A DNA stretch of 64,000 bases from Candidatus Pelagibacter sp. FZCC0015 (GCF_007833635.1 NZ_CP031125.1:930001-994000); one strand, 5' to 3'; numbered from the stretch's first letter, positions 43,834 to 52,760 are shown. Numbers and translations: made by a program. The notes: generated by a model not told the origin, from the letters alone.

Positions 43834-46212
43834 ATGGCAAGTTTAGTAGGTTCTAGAGTTGAGAGAAAAGAGGATAAAAGGTTTTTAACTGGTAAAGGCA
43901 GATATACAGCAGATATTAATTTAGCAAATCAAACTTACGCGATTTTTGTTAGGTCTCCACATGCAAGAGCATCAATTAAAAAATTAAATATTGATAAAGC
44001 ATTAAAATCATCAGGTGTAGTAAGTATACTTACTGGTAAAGAAATAGCTGATGATAAAATTGGAGGTTTGATTGCGGGTTGGGCAATTAGAAGTGAGGAC
44101 GGTACAGAAATGAAGTGTCCTGGAAATCCACCATTAGCTAAAGACAATGTAAATTTTGTTGGAGACCCTGTTGCTGTTGTAATTGCTGAAAGTTTAGCAG
44201 AAGCAAAAGAAGCTGCGGAAAAAGTTGAAGTTGATTACAAAGTATTAAAAGCAGTAACAAGTACTGCAGACGCTATGAATGGAGATACTATCCATGAAGG
44301 AATTGATAAAAATCTTTGTTTTGACTGGCTATTAGGGGATAGACAAAAAGTTAAAGAAGCATTTGATAAGGCTGACAAAGTAATTTCTATTGATATCATT
44401 AATAATAGATTAATTCCAAACGCAATGGAGCCAAGAGCATGTGTTGCTGATTACAACGCAGCATCTGAAGAGATTACTTTATATACAACAAGTCAAAATC
44501 CACATTTATCAAGATTGATAATGTCTGCTTTTGGAAATGTAGCTCCTGAACATAAGTTAAGAGTTGTAGCTCCAGATGTTGGCGGTGGTTTTGGTTCAAA
44601 AATTAATGTCTATAACGAAGATATTGTTTGTAGCTGGGCAGCTAAAAAAATTAATAGAGCTATTAAGTGGGTTGCAGAAAGATCAGAATCTTTTTTAACT
44701 GATATTCATGGAAGAGATCATGTTACTCATGCAGAATTAGCGGTTACTAAAGATGGAAAGTTTCTTGGTTTTAAAAATGAAACTATAGCAAACCTTGGAG
44801 CTTATGCTCGAGTATTTGGCACAGTGACACCAACTTATTTATTTGGACCTTGTGCAACTGGAGTTTATGAAATTCCAGCAGCTTATACAAACGTCAAAGC
44901 TGTATATACAAATACAGCTCCAGTAGATGCTTATAGAGGTGCAGGTAGACCTGAAGCTACATACACAATTGAGAGATTAGTTGAAAAAGCTTCCATGGAA
45001 CTAGGGATAGATAAAACTGAACTTAGAATTAAAAATTTCCCTACGGCATTCCCTTTTAAACAGACTTTAGTTCATACAGTAGATTCTGGAGATTATGTTG
45101 CTGGAATGGAAAAAGCTAAACAGATGGCAGACTATAAAGGTTTTGAGGCAAGAAGAAGAGAGTCTGAAGCTAAAGGCAAACTTAGAGGTATTGGTGTTAC
45201 CTCTTATTTTGAAGCATGTGGTATTGCTCCTTCTGCTGCAGTAATGTCTTTAGGATGCGGAGTGGGATTATGGGAGTCTGCAGAAGTAAGATTCAATCCA
45301 ACGGGACAAGTCACTGTTTACACAGGTTCACACAGCCATGGACAAAGTCACCAAACAACTTTTGCTCAAATAGCTGCGGATGAGTTAGGTGTACCAATAG
45401 AAAATATAGACATTGTTCATGGAGATACAGATAAAGGAACATTTGGAATGGGAACCTATGGTTCTAGATCTTTAGCTGTGGGTGGTATTGCTATTGTTAA
45501 TGCTTGTAAAAAAATAGTTGAAAAAGGTAAAAGAGTTACAGCAAAAATGTTAGAGGCAAATCCTGAAGATGTTGAGTTTAAAGATGGTGAATTTATTGTT
45601 TCTAAATCGAATAAAAAGAAAACAATAGGAGAAGTAGCTTTTGCTTGTTATTTACCTGGTGTTAGAGATGAAATGAAATCTCCATTACCAGAAGGTGACG
45701 AACCTGGTTTAAAAGAAACTTCTTTTTATGACCCTTCAAACTTTTCTTTCCCAGCAGGAACACATATTGCAGAAGTTGAGATAGATCCTGAAACAGGACA
45801 TGTGAAGCTTGAAAAATATACAGCTTGTGATGACTTTGGAAGAATAATTAATCCAATGGTTGTAGAGGGACAAGTTCATGGAGGTCTTGCTCAAGGTATA
45901 GGTCAAGCATTGTATGAAAACGCAGAGTATGATGAGACTGGTCAGTTGATGACAGGGTCTTATATGGATTATACGATGCCACGTGCAGATAATTTTCCTG
46001 AGTTCAATATTGGATATACTTGCACACACGCAACCACAAATCCTTTGGGAGTTAAAGGTTGTGGAGAAGCTGGAGCTATAGCAGCACCACCAACAGTAAT
46101 GAATGCTGTAATTGATGCTTTAGGTGGACAAGAAGTTACTATGCCAGCTACGGCTGAAAAAGTGTGGAAGGCTTGTAAAAATCTAAAAAAATCTAACTCA
46201 AAAGCAGCATAG
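43834..46212 (+). CDS. coxL: Form II CO dehydrogenase-type molybdopterin large subunit (CoxL-like)
   Basis: This 792-residue molybdenum hydroxylase subunit should bind the MCD cofactor. The active-site loop is AYRGAGR (366-372), which is the form II signature; form I true CO dehydrogenase has AYxCSFR with the Cu-S-ligating cysteine. The catalytic Glu is present (E745 in VKGCGEAGA). Other cofactor-binding segments (GGGFGSKINVYNED, GTYGSRSLAVGG) are intact. Form II enzymes are often annotated as CO dehydrogenase, but the substrate is unproved and could be another aldehyde or aromatic heterocycle. The gene is central to the S-L-M order. Confidence 0.93.
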   Translation: MASLVGSRVERKEDKRFLTGKGRYTADINLANQTYAIFVRSPHARASIKKLNIDKALKSSGVVSILTGKEIADDKIGGLIAGWAIRSEDGTEMKCPGNPPLAKDNVNFVGDPVAVVIAESLAEAKEAAEKVEVDYKVLKAVTSTADAMNGDTIHEGIDKNLCFDWLLGDRQKVKEAFDKADKVISIDIINNRLIPNAMEPRACVADYNAASEEITLYTTSQNPHLSRLIMSAFGNVAPEHKLRVVAPDVGGGFGSKINVYNEDIVCSWAAKKINRAIKWVAERSESFLTDIHGRDHVTHAELAVTKDGKFLGFKNETIANLGAYARVFGTVTPTYLFGPCATGVYEIPAAYTNVKAVYTNTAPVDAYRGAGRPEATYTIERLVEKASMELGIDKTELRIKNFPTAFPFKQTLVHTVDSGDYVAGMEKAKQMADYKGFEARRRESEAKGKLRGIGVTSYFEACGIAPSAAVMSLGCGVGLWESAEVRFNPTGQVTVYTGSHSHGQSHQTTFAQIAADELGVPIENIDIVHGDTDKGTFGMGTYGSRSLAVGGIAIVNACKKIVEKGKRVTAKMLEANPEDVEFKDGEFIVSKSNKKKTIGEVAFACYLPGVRDEMKSPLPEGDEPGLKETSFYDPSNFSFPAGTHIAEVEIDPETGHVKLEKYTACDDFGRIINPMVVEGQVHGGLAQGIGQALYENAEYDETGQLMTGSYMDYTMPRADNFPEFNIGYTCTHATTNPLGVKGCGEAGAIAAPPTVMNAVIDALGGQEVTMPATAEKVWKACKNLKKSNSKAA

Positions 46213-46219
46213 GAGGTTT

Positions 46220-47005
46220 ATGAAAGATTTTAATTATCATTCAGCAAAAGATAGCAAAGAAGCATCTAAACTTGCTTCATCTAGTTCTGCTTTTTTAGCA
46301 GGAGGGATGACTACTATTCCTTCAATGAAGTTAGGTTTAGCCACTTATAAGGATTTAATTGATATAAAAAATATTAAAAAATTAAGTGGAATAAAAGTAA
46401 GCGGTAAATCAGTTACAATAGGAGCTGCAACTAAACATGTTGAAGTTGCTAATTCTAAAGATGTTAAAAAAGCAATTCCGTCATTGTCTAGTTTGGCTGA
46501 AGGAATTGGCGATCCACAAGTAAGAAATAGAGGAACGATAGGCGGTTCAATCGCAAATAACGATCCATCAGCTGATTATCCATCAGCATGTATAGCTTTA
46601 AACGCTACAATACATACTAACGAAAGAAAAATTGAAGCGTCAAAGTTTTTCAAAGGAATGTTCGAAACAGCTTTAAAAAAAGGTGAGTTAATTGAAGCTG
46701 TAGAATTTCAGATACCAGAAAAATCAAGCTATCAAAAACATCCTAATCCTGCATCCAGGTATGCAGTTGTAGGTGTGTATGTCGCAAAACATAAAAGTGA
46801 TGTAAACGTTGCTGTTACAGGTGCAAAATCATGTGTTTATAATGATAAAGAAATAGCAAAAGCACTTTCAGGCAATTTTTATTCTTCATCAATAGACGGA
46901 ATGGATCTTGATAGTTCTGATATGAACTCAGATATCCATGCTTCTGCAGAGTATAGAGCTAGTTTAGTTGTCACGCAGGCTAAAAAAGCCGTTGATGCTT
47001 GTTAG
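46220..47005 (+). CDS. coxM: CO dehydrogenase-type FAD-binding medium subunit (CoxM)
   Basis: CoxM is the FAD subunit of molybdenum hydroxylases. The 261-residue protein has the two FAD motifs AGGMTTIPSM (about 27-36) and the TIGGSIANNDPSADYPS region (about 108-124) that replaces the usual TIGGxxANADPAxD, and the CO_deh_flav_C domain after about 160. It starts 7 bases after the coxL stop, with GGAGG immediately before. With CoxS and CoxL it forms the full heterotrimer. Confidence 0.94.
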   Translation: MKDFNYHSAKDSKEASKLASSSSAFLAGGMTTIPSMKLGLATYKDLIDIKNIKKLSGIKVSGKSVTIGAATKHVEVANSKDVKKAIPSLSSLAEGIGDPQVRNRGTIGGSIANNDPSADYPSACIALNATIHTNERKIEASKFFKGMFETALKKGELIEAVEFQIPEKSSYQKHPNPASRYAVVGVYVAKHKSDVNVAVTGAKSCVYNDKEIAKALSGNFYSSSIDGMDLDSSDMNSDIHASAEYRASLVVTQAKKAVDAC

Positions 47006-47026
47006 TTAAAAACTATATTTTATCAG

Positions 47027-47356
47027 ATGAAAAATTCATTTGATGAGAAAATTTTAGACGAAGCTCAAGATTGGATAAAAGCTAATCAAAAAGTAGTTTT
47101 AGCAACGGTAATTCAAACCTGGGGATCATCACCGAGACAAGTTGGTAGCAGAATGATTGTCAATGAAAAGGGAGATTTTTCAGGTTCTGTTTCTGGCGGA
47201 TGTGTTGAGTCTGCAGTTGTAAGTGAATGCCTGTCATTAATTAAAGACAATAAGCCTTGTAAAAAAATAGAATTTAAAGTTTCAAACGAGAGTGCATGGG
47301 AAGTGGGACTCGCATGTGGTGGAGAAATTGCAGTATATATTGAGCAGATACACTAA
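47027..47356 (+). CDS. XdhC/CoxI N-terminal domain protein (half-length)
   Basis: XdhC/CoxF-type chaperones deliver and sulfurate the Mo cofactor of molybdenum hydroxylases. The 109 residues correspond to the XdhC_CoxI N-terminal domain: VLATVIQTWGSSPRQVGSRMIVNEKGDFSGSVSGGCVESAVV with the conserved GGCVE cysteine motif, and ACGGEIAVYIEQ. The Rossmann half is encoded by the next gene, which it overlaps by one base (TAATG). Separation into two genes also occurs in other cox clusters, so it need not be a disruption. Confidence 0.88.
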   Translation: MKNSFDEKILDEAQDWIKANQKVVLATVIQTWGSSPRQVGSRMIVNEKGDFSGSVSGGCVESAVVSECLSLIKDNKPCKKIEFKVSNESAWEVGLACGGEIAVYIEQIH

Positions 47357-48036
47357 TGAAATTTAAAACACTTGAAGAAATTTTAAAAAAAAAATCATCA
47401 AAAACTGAGTTTGCAATTCTTACAAATTTAGAAAACGGGAATAGTGAGATTTATATACCTGGGACTTCTCCAGAAGGAGAGTTTTCAAAATACACAAATG
47501 AAATAGAAAAATTTTTTAAGTCAAAAAAAAATGGGGTTATAGAAAATTCAGAAATATTTGTTGAAACTTATATAAAACCAATAAAAGTAATTATTGTCGG
47601 TGCTGTACATATTGCACAATACTTAGTTGATTTTGCAAAAAGTTTAAATTTTGAAATTAGTATCATAGACCCAAGAGGATATTTTGCATCTGAGCAAAGA
47701 TTTCCTGATATTAGAGTTATTAATAAATGGCCAAAAGAGGCTTTTGAAGAAATTGAAACAAATTCAAATACAGCCTTAATAGCTTTAACACATGACCCAA
47801 AAATAGATGATCCTGCTTTACAATTCGCTCTAAAGAATAAATTTTATTATATCGGAGCACTTGGTAGTAAAAAAACTCATGAAAACAGATGTCAAAGATT
47901 AAGTGAAGCTGGATTTACTAATGATGAAATCAATTCAATTCATGGACCAATTGGAATTAAACTTGGAGGTAAATCTGCTCCAGAAATTGCTTTATCTATT
48001 ATAGCTCAACTAGTTTCTGAAACTTATAAAAAGTGA
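47356..48036 (+). CDS. XdhC Rossmann-domain protein (half-length)
   Basis: The 226-residue protein has a leading 70-residue segment, then the XdhC_C Rossmann domain: IKVIIVGAVHIAQYLVDFAKSLNFEISIIDPRGYFASEQRFPDI, ALTHDPKIDDPALQFAL, YIGALGSKKTHENRCQRL, and IGIKLGGKSAPEIALSIIAQLV at the C-terminus. In many bacteria it is fused to the XdhC_CoxI domain of the preceding gene. It presumably acts in Mo-cofactor insertion into CoxL. The stop overlaps the GTG start of the GNAT gene as GTGA. Confidence 0.88.
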   Translation: MKFKTLEEILKKKSSKTEFAILTNLENGNSEIYIPGTSPEGEFSKYTNEIEKFFKSKKNGVIENSEIFVETYIKPIKVIIVGAVHIAQYLVDFAKSLNFEISIIDPRGYFASEQRFPDIRVINKWPKEAFEEIETNSNTALIALTHDPKIDDPALQFALKNKFYYIGALGSKKTHENRCQRLSEAGFTNDEINSIHGPIGIKLGGKSAPEIALSIIAQLVSETYKK

Positions 48037-48464
48037 TTAGACCAATTAAAATAGAAGATAAAAAAGATTGGGAAAAACTCTATAAAGGCTATGCGGATTT
48101 TTATAAAGTTGAAATGAATGATGAAATATTAACAACAGTATGGAAATGGTTATTTGATGAAAATAATGAAGTAAGTGGTGTAGTTTATGAAGAAAATTCT
48201 AAAGTAATTGCACTGGCTCACTATAGAAAAATGCCAAGTCCATTAAGAGGAAAATACATCGGTTTTTTAGATGATTTGTTTGTGGATCCAGAGCATAGAG
48301 GAAAAAAAATAGGAGAAAAAATAATAAATGAGTTAAAAAATATATCTGTAAAGAATGGTTGGGGATTAATTAGATGGATAACAAGAAACGACAATAAAAT
48401 AGCTAAAAGCTTATACGATAAAGTCTCTGAAAAAACTACTTGGGATACCTACGAATTAAAATGA
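48033..48464 (+). CDS. GNAT-family acetyltransferase
   Basis: The 143-residue protein is a GNAT acetyltransferase: ALAHYRKMPSP, FLDDLFVDPEHRGKKIGEKIINEL with the acetyl-CoA-binding R/Q-x-x-G-x-G/A-like HRGKKIG, and IRWITRNDNKIAKSLYDKV. The start is a GTG that overlaps the xdhC stop. Its substrate is unknown; its place inside the cox maturation genes does not by itself show a function. The stop overlaps the ATG of the next gene (ATGA). Confidence 0.87.
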   Translation: MIRPIKIEDKKDWEKLYKGYADFYKVEMNDEILTTVWKWLFDENNEVSGVVYEENSKVIALAHYRKMPSPLRGKYIGFLDDLFVDPEHRGKKIGEKIINELKNISVKNGWGLIRWITRNDNKIAKSLYDKVSEKTTWDTYELK

Positions 48465-49036
48465 TTAAAATTATATTGCTTGCCGCTGGTTTGTCCAAAA
48501 GAATGAAATCAGAAAATAAACTTATTAAATTATATAAAAATAAACCTCTAATTAATTATTCACTAAATGTATTAAAAAAAAGTAAAGCAAATAAAATCAT
48601 TATAGTTCTTGGTCATCAATATAAAGAAGTAAAAAAAATAATTAAAAAAAATAAAAAGATTATTTTTACCTATAACAAAAACTATAAAAAAGGAATGGCC
48701 TCTTCTATAAAAATGGGATTAAAAAAAGTATCTAAAAATGACGACGGCTTTATTGTAGCTCAGTCTGATATGCCATTTGTTAAACAATCAGACATTAATA
48801 AAATTTGCAGATCTATAAAAACTAAAAAATTTTTAGTTCACGCATTAAAATATAAAAATAGATTAGGTAATCCCATTGGTTTTGATATTTCTTTGATAAA
48901 AAAATTTAAAAATATTAAAGGTCAGTTTGGAGCAAAGTTTATGGTTAAAAGGCTTAAAAATAGAACAAATTTTATTAATATAAGTAGCCTTAAATCCTTT
49001 AAAGATTTCGATAAGGTTTCAGATTTTAGAAGCTGA
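48461..49036 (+). CDS. mocA: MocA-like molybdenum cofactor cytidylyltransferase
   Basis: MocA joins CMP to Mo-molybdopterin to make MCD, the form used by CO dehydrogenase-type enzymes. I choose the ATG at 48461 (191 residues; overlaps the GNAT stop), because the nucleotidyltransferase core starts directly with MIKIILLAAGLSKRMKSENK. Further motifs are IIVLGHQYKEV, AQSDMPFV and GNPIGFD near the GFPxxF-like site. It lacks the MobA-type guanylyl specificity features that I would expect, but CTP versus GTP preference cannot be settled from sequence. It ends 18 bases inside the convergent msrQ. Confidence 0.78.
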   Translation: MIKIILLAAGLSKRMKSENKLIKLYKNKPLINYSLNVLKKSKANKIIIVLGHQYKEVKKIIKKNKKIIFTYNKNYKKGMASSIKMGLKKVSKNDDGFIVAQSDMPFVKQSDINKICRSIKTKKFLVHALKYKNRLGNPIGFDISLIKKFKNIKGQFGAKFMVKRLKNRTNFINISSLKSFKDFDKVSDFRS

Positions 49037-49600
49037 TTTAGTAATTTTAACCCTAAAAAGTAAAAGAATTATTAAAAGTATTAAAAATATAAGTGGCTTA
49101 AAAAATATTGTTTTTGATAGCCAAATATAATGAAGTACGCCAAAAATCCCAATTATATAAATTAATCTATGAATTTTTTTCCAATTTTGCTTCAACAGTC
49201 TAACCATTTTTTCAGATGATGTTACAGCAAGAGGGATTAATAAAAGCCAAGCTGAAAAACCAATAAAAATAAACTTCTTTTTTAAAACATCATTTATCAA
49301 TGGTTCAAAATCAAATCTGTAATCTAGACCAACGTAACTCAGCATATGAACAGATGCATAAAAAAACGCGAACAAACCAAGCATTCTTCTAAATTTGATC
49401 CATTCTAACGATTTAGTTATTTTCCTAAGTGGTGTCATTGAAAGAGTTAAAAAAATAAAAATTAATGTCCATTCACCAAAGTGATTAATAATTCTATCCA
49501 CAGGCTCTGGACCTAATTGGTTAAAAACTATTTGATAAGTAATTAAGTAGATTGGCCAAAGCGAGAGAAAAAAAACTATAATTTTAGAATAGCTTCTCAA
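49019..49600 (-). CDS. msrQ: MsrQ heme-binding membrane subunit (YedZ)
   Basis: MsrQ is the membrane cytochrome that supplies electrons to MsrP. The 193-residue protein has about six hydrophobic helices of the ferric-reductase-like transmembrane family; the helix-embedded histidines in ASVHMLSY and in the KIHRLIYIIGIFGVLHYIW segment fit the heme ligands, and LTLSMTPLRKI is a family motif. It follows msrP after 6 bases. The C-terminus is shared with mocA on the opposite strand through an 18-base overlap. Confidence 0.92.
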   Translation of the reverse strand: MRSYSKIIVFFLSLWPIYLITYQIVFNQLGPEPVDRIINHFGEWTLIFIFLTLSMTPLRKITKSLEWIKFRRMLGLFAFFYASVHMLSYVGLDYRFDFEPLINDVLKKKFIFIGFSAWLLLIPLAVTSSEKMVRLLKQNWKKIHRLIYIIGIFGVLHYIWLSKTIFFKPLIFLILLIILLLFRVKITKSASKI

Positions 49601-49606
49601 TTTAAT

Positions 49607-50512
49607 TTAATAATTTTTTTTTAAATCCATACCACTATAGAGACTTGCAACTTCATCTCCATAACCATTAAACATTAAGGTCTTTACTCTAGGCGCCCAA
49701 ACACCTTCACCAATTATTCTTTCAGTTGCTTGAGACCATCTTGGATGATCAACATTAGGATTAACATTTGAGTAAAACCCATATTCTCTAGGAGAAGCCC
49801 ACATCCAGGACGAGGTAGGCATTTTTTCTACAAATTTAATTTTAACAATTGCTTTGGCACTTTTAAAACCGTACTTCCATGGAATAAATATTCTAAGTGG
49901 TGCTCCATTTTGATTTGGGAGTTTTTTACCATATAAACCTGTCACAACTGTTGTTAAAGGATGCATAGCTTCATCAATTCTTAAACCTTCTTTATACGGC
50001 CAGTTCAAAACAGGATATCTTTGACCTTTCATCTGCTCAGGATCGTATACACTTTCAAATTCAACAAATTTTGCATTATTAGTTGGATTAACTTTTAATA
50101 GTAACTCGCTTAGAGAAAAACCCATCCACGGAATTACCATTGACCAACCTTCAACACACCTTAAACGATATATTCTTTCCTCAGAAACAAACATTTCTGA
50201 GATTTCTTCCATTGATAATTTAATTGGTTTTTCAACTTCTCCTTCAATAGCTATTTCCCAAGGGGTTGTTTTAAATATTTGAGAATTTCTATGAGGATCA
50301 CTCTTTGATGTTCCAAACTCATAATAATTATTATAAGTCGTAATATCTTTATAACTTGTTAATTTATCTCTCTCGCTTGCTAAAGATTTATTTACAAATG
50401 GTATAGTAGACATAGCTAGTGAGCTTGCTCCAAGACCTATAGATTTTATGAAAAATCTTCTTTTTTTATAAATACTTTCTGGTGTAATTTCTGAATATTT
50501 AAATTTTATCAT
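49607..50512 (-). CDS. msrP: MsrP periplasmic methionine sulfoxide reductase, Mo-cofactor subunit (YedY)
   Basis: MsrP repairs oxidised methionines in periplasmic proteins using Mo-MPT. The 301-residue protein carries a Tat-type signal with KRRFFIKS (RRFFIK at 18-23) and a hydrophobic stretch, and the sulfite-oxidase fold: RLRCVEGWSMVIPWMGFSL with C119 as the Mo-ligating cysteine, VLNWPYKEGLRIDEAMHPLTTVVTGLYGKKLPNQNGAPLRIFIPWKYGFKS. It is preceded by moaE on the same strand (one-base gap), so the Moco genes probably share its transcript. Confidence 0.95.
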   Translation of the reverse strand: MIKFKYSEITPESIYKKRRFFIKSIGLGASSLAMSTIPFVNKSLASERDKLTSYKDITTYNNYYEFGTSKSDPHRNSQIFKTTPWEIAIEGEVEKPIKLSMEEISEMFVSEERIYRLRCVEGWSMVIPWMGFSLSELLLKVNPTNNAKFVEFESVYDPEQMKGQRYPVLNWPYKEGLRIDEAMHPLTTVVTGLYGKKLPNQNGAPLRIFIPWKYGFKSAKAIVKIKFVEKMPTSSWMWASPREYGFYSNVNPNVDHPRWSQATERIIGEGVWAPRVKTLMFNGYGDEVASLYSGMDLKKNY

Positions 50513-50513
50513 T

Positions 50514-50960
50514 TTAATTATTTAGAGATACTCCTTTCAACCACTCACTATCCTCATTTTGATAATGTTCTTTTTTCCAAATCGGAGATCTTTTTTTAAT
50601 TTCCTCAATTATATATCTAGATAACACAAAAGCTTGATCTCTATGTTTGCAAGCCACACCAATAATAATGCTTTTTTCTTTTAAACTTACATAACCTTTA
50701 ACATGTTCAATAAATACTGCTTTTTCTTTAATATTTAACTTGTTATCTGCTTCCTCATAAATTTCTTCAAAACTTTTTATAACCATACTTTCTTTGGCAT
50801 CATAGGTAATACCAGTAACTGATTTATTTTCATTTAAATCTCTTACAGTTCCAACAAAATATATTACAGCGCCAAATTTAGATTGATTTAAAAAATTTTC
50901 TGCTTTTGAAATCTCAATCTTCTCATTTTTTGAAGTATCAATAATTTTGGTATGTAGCAT
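50514..50960 (-). CDS. moaE: Molybdopterin synthase catalytic subunit MoaE
   Basis: MoaE uses the MoaD thiocarboxylate to convert precursor Z (cPMP) to molybdopterin. The 148-residue protein has GAVIYFVGTVRDLNENKSVTGITYDAKESM, VFIEHVKGYVSLKEKSIIIGVACKHRDQAFVLSRYIIEEIKKRSPIWKKEHYQNEDSEWL; the terminal K-x-x-x-(W/L) K-K-E segment is the catalytic region. It shares its ATG base with the end of moaD (50960). Confidence 0.95.
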   Translation of the reverse strand: MLHTKIIDTSKNEKIEISKAENFLNQSKFGAVIYFVGTVRDLNENKSVTGITYDAKESMVIKSFEEIYEEADNKLNIKEKAVFIEHVKGYVSLKEKSIIIGVACKHRDQAFVLSRYIIEEIKKRSPIWKKEHYQNEDSEWLKGVSLNN

Positions 50961-51229
50961 TAACCGCCTCCTATAGGAGGTATAATGCTAAAGTTTTGTT
51001 TTTTAACTATTTTATAATTGTCTGAGACAATTTTATCATCAGACGAACAAAAAGCTGATGATTTTATAATTTTTTTGAAAGATTCATTTCCTTTAAATTT
51101 CATATCAATAAACTCTATCATTTGGTTTCTAAGATCTTTTATTGAGGAATTTTCAATTAATTCAAAATCTAAATGTGATTTAGTGCTAAATTCTCTAGCT
51201 GCGCCAAAAAGTTCAACTGATATTTTCAT
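50960..51229 (-). CDS. moaD: Molybdopterin synthase sulfur carrier subunit MoaD
   Basis: MoaD is a ubiquitin-like protein whose C-terminal glycine carries the dithiolene sulfur. The 89 residues end in PPIGGG, the expected exposed GG tail, and start with a beta-grasp strand (ISVELFGAAREF). The protein is paired with moaE on one side and moaC on the other, with one-base overlaps to both. Confidence 0.92.
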   Translation of the reverse strand: MKISVELFGAAREFSTKSHLDFELIENSSIKDLRNQMIEFIDMKFKGNESFKKIIKSSAFCSSDDKIVSDNYKIVKKQNFSIIPPIGGG

Positions 51230-51774
51230 TAAAAAATATTTTCTAAAAAATCTGGAAGCCCATCAGGATTTTTCCATAATCCACTTTTTCCACCTTCTTT
51301 AATTAATAATTTTACGTTATCAATTTCAAGATGTGGATTTACTATTTTGCTTAAATCATAAATTGTAATTAAGGCTGAGTTAACTCCCATTATAGCTTCC
51401 ATCTCAACACCTGTTTTTGCAACTGCAGAAACTACACAAAAAACTTCTAATGAATTGTCTAATTCATTCATAATTATTTTAGTGGCCGTATGGTCAATTG
51501 GAAGTGGGTGACACAAAGGAATAAGCTCGCTTGTTTTTTTTACACCCAATACAGCAGATACCTCAGCTAAAGTAATAGGGTCTCCTTTAGGCATCTTCTT
51601 ATTTTTAATAAGATCGAAAACCTCTTTTCCAACATAAATTTTACCTGACGCAAGCGCTCTTCTAAAAGTTTCTTTTTTTGAAGAAACATCAACCATATTG
51701 AAAGAATTTTTTTGAAATATTTCTTTAGCCCAATCTTTAAGATCTTCTTGATTTATAATTTTTAATTTTGACAT
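51229..51774 (-). CDS. moaC: Cyclic pyranopterin monophosphate synthase MoaC
   Basis: MoaC completes cPMP formation together with MoaA. The 181-residue protein has MVDVSSKKETFRRALASGKIYV, GDPITLAEVSAVLGVKKTSELIPLCHPLPIDH and KTGVEMEAIMGVNSALITIYDLSK, including the conserved lysines of the active site. It overlaps moaA by one base (51774) and moaD by one base (51229). Confidence 0.96.
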   Translation of the reverse strand: MSKLKIINQEDLKDWAKEIFQKNSFNMVDVSSKKETFRRALASGKIYVGKEVFDLIKNKKMPKGDPITLAEVSAVLGVKKTSELIPLCHPLPIDHTATKIIMNELDNSLEVFCVVSAVAKTGVEMEAIMGVNSALITIYDLSKIVNPHLEIDNVKLLIKEGGKSGLWKNPDGLPDFLENIF

Positions 51775-52760
51775 TAGCCGCCTGTGGTAGATAAATTTTT
51801 AGTTAAACCAGTTTCACCAAGTTCCAAATGGTGAGATTCTTTTTTAAATTTCATTTGACCCATTATAAGATCTTGCAATTCATCTATTTGATTATCTTTT
51901 TGCAATAAATGTCTTATACTTATTCCAGTATTTCCAAATAGGCATAATCTCAAATCTCCTCTTGATGTAATTCTTAATCTATTACAGCTTCTACAAAAAT
52001 CTTTAGAGTAGGGCGCGATAATTCCAAATTTCCCTTTGTATTCTGGATTGATATAATTTAGTGACGGCCCAGCATCTTTACCTAAGGTTTGGTAAATCCA
52101 ATTATTTTTATTTAAATATTCTTTGAAGATTTTTGAGGATACATGGTATTTTTTAAAATAATCTAGGTTATCACCTGTTTGCATTAATTCTATATATCGA
52201 AAATCTACTTTGTTGTTTTTTATAAATTCTCCCCAAGAATCAAAATCTTTTTCTGATGCATTTATTCCATTTAAAAGAACTGCATTAATCTTAATATTTT
52301 CAAAATTTAAATCTTGTAGGATGTTAATTCCTTTTAAAATCTCTGGTAATCGATCATGACCTGTAACATTTTTGAATGTATTTCTATCCAAACTATCAAT
52401 GCTAATATTAATACCATTTATCCCACTATCTACTAACATCTTTGCTTTTTTGTCTAAATGATAACCATTTGTGGTAATCACAACTTTTTTTATTCCAGCT
52501 TCATCTTTTAAGATTTTAATTATTTCAAAAAAATCATTTCTTACTGTTGGTTCACCGCCAGTAAGTCTTATTTTATTTACACCTAGTTTTGAAAAAACTT
52601 TTGCGAGACGTCTTATTTCATCAAGATGAAGAAATTTTCTATTGTCAATTTTATCAATTTGATAACCATTAGGTAAACAATACCCACACTTAAAATTACA
52701 AACATCTGTAATTGAAAGTCTTATATATGGAAATGTTCTACCGAAACTATCTATAAGCAT
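51774..52760 (-). CDS. moaA: GTP 3',8-cyclase MoaA (radical SAM)
   Basis: MoaA starts Moco synthesis by converting GTP through radical SAM chemistry. The 328-residue protein has the N-terminal CNFKCGYC cluster (C21, C25, C28), TGGEPTVRNDF, and the second cluster CRSCNRLRITSRGDLRLC near the C-terminus, and it ends with STTGG, the GG tail needed for activity. It is the head of the moaA-moaC-moaD-moaE-msrP-msrQ run, 73 bases downstream of the GYD gene. Confidence 0.97.
   Translation of the reverse strand: MLIDSFGRTFPYIRLSITDVCNFKCGYCLPNGYQIDKIDNRKFLHLDEIRRLAKVFSKLGVNKIRLTGGEPTVRNDFFEIIKILKDEAGIKKVVITTNGYHLDKKAKMLVDSGINGINISIDSLDRNTFKNVTGHDRLPEILKGINILQDLNFENIKINAVLLNGINASEKDFDSWGEFIKNNKVDFRYIELMQTGDNLDYFKKYHVSSKIFKEYLNKNNWIYQTLGKDAGPSLNYINPEYKGKFGIIAPYSKDFCRSCNRLRITSRGDLRLCLFGNTGISIRHLLQKDNQIDELQDLIMGQMKFKKESHHLELGETGLTKNLSTTGG

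Noticed and set aside
45736..46029. Minus-strand frame inside coxL
   Set aside because: Lies wholly within a conserved coding region and gives a low-complexity hydrophobic translation without family features.
47027..48036. The two half-length XdhC genes as a frameshifted pseudogene
   Set aside because: Both halves have intact cores, a clean TAATG coupling and known split relatives, so a functional pair is more likely.
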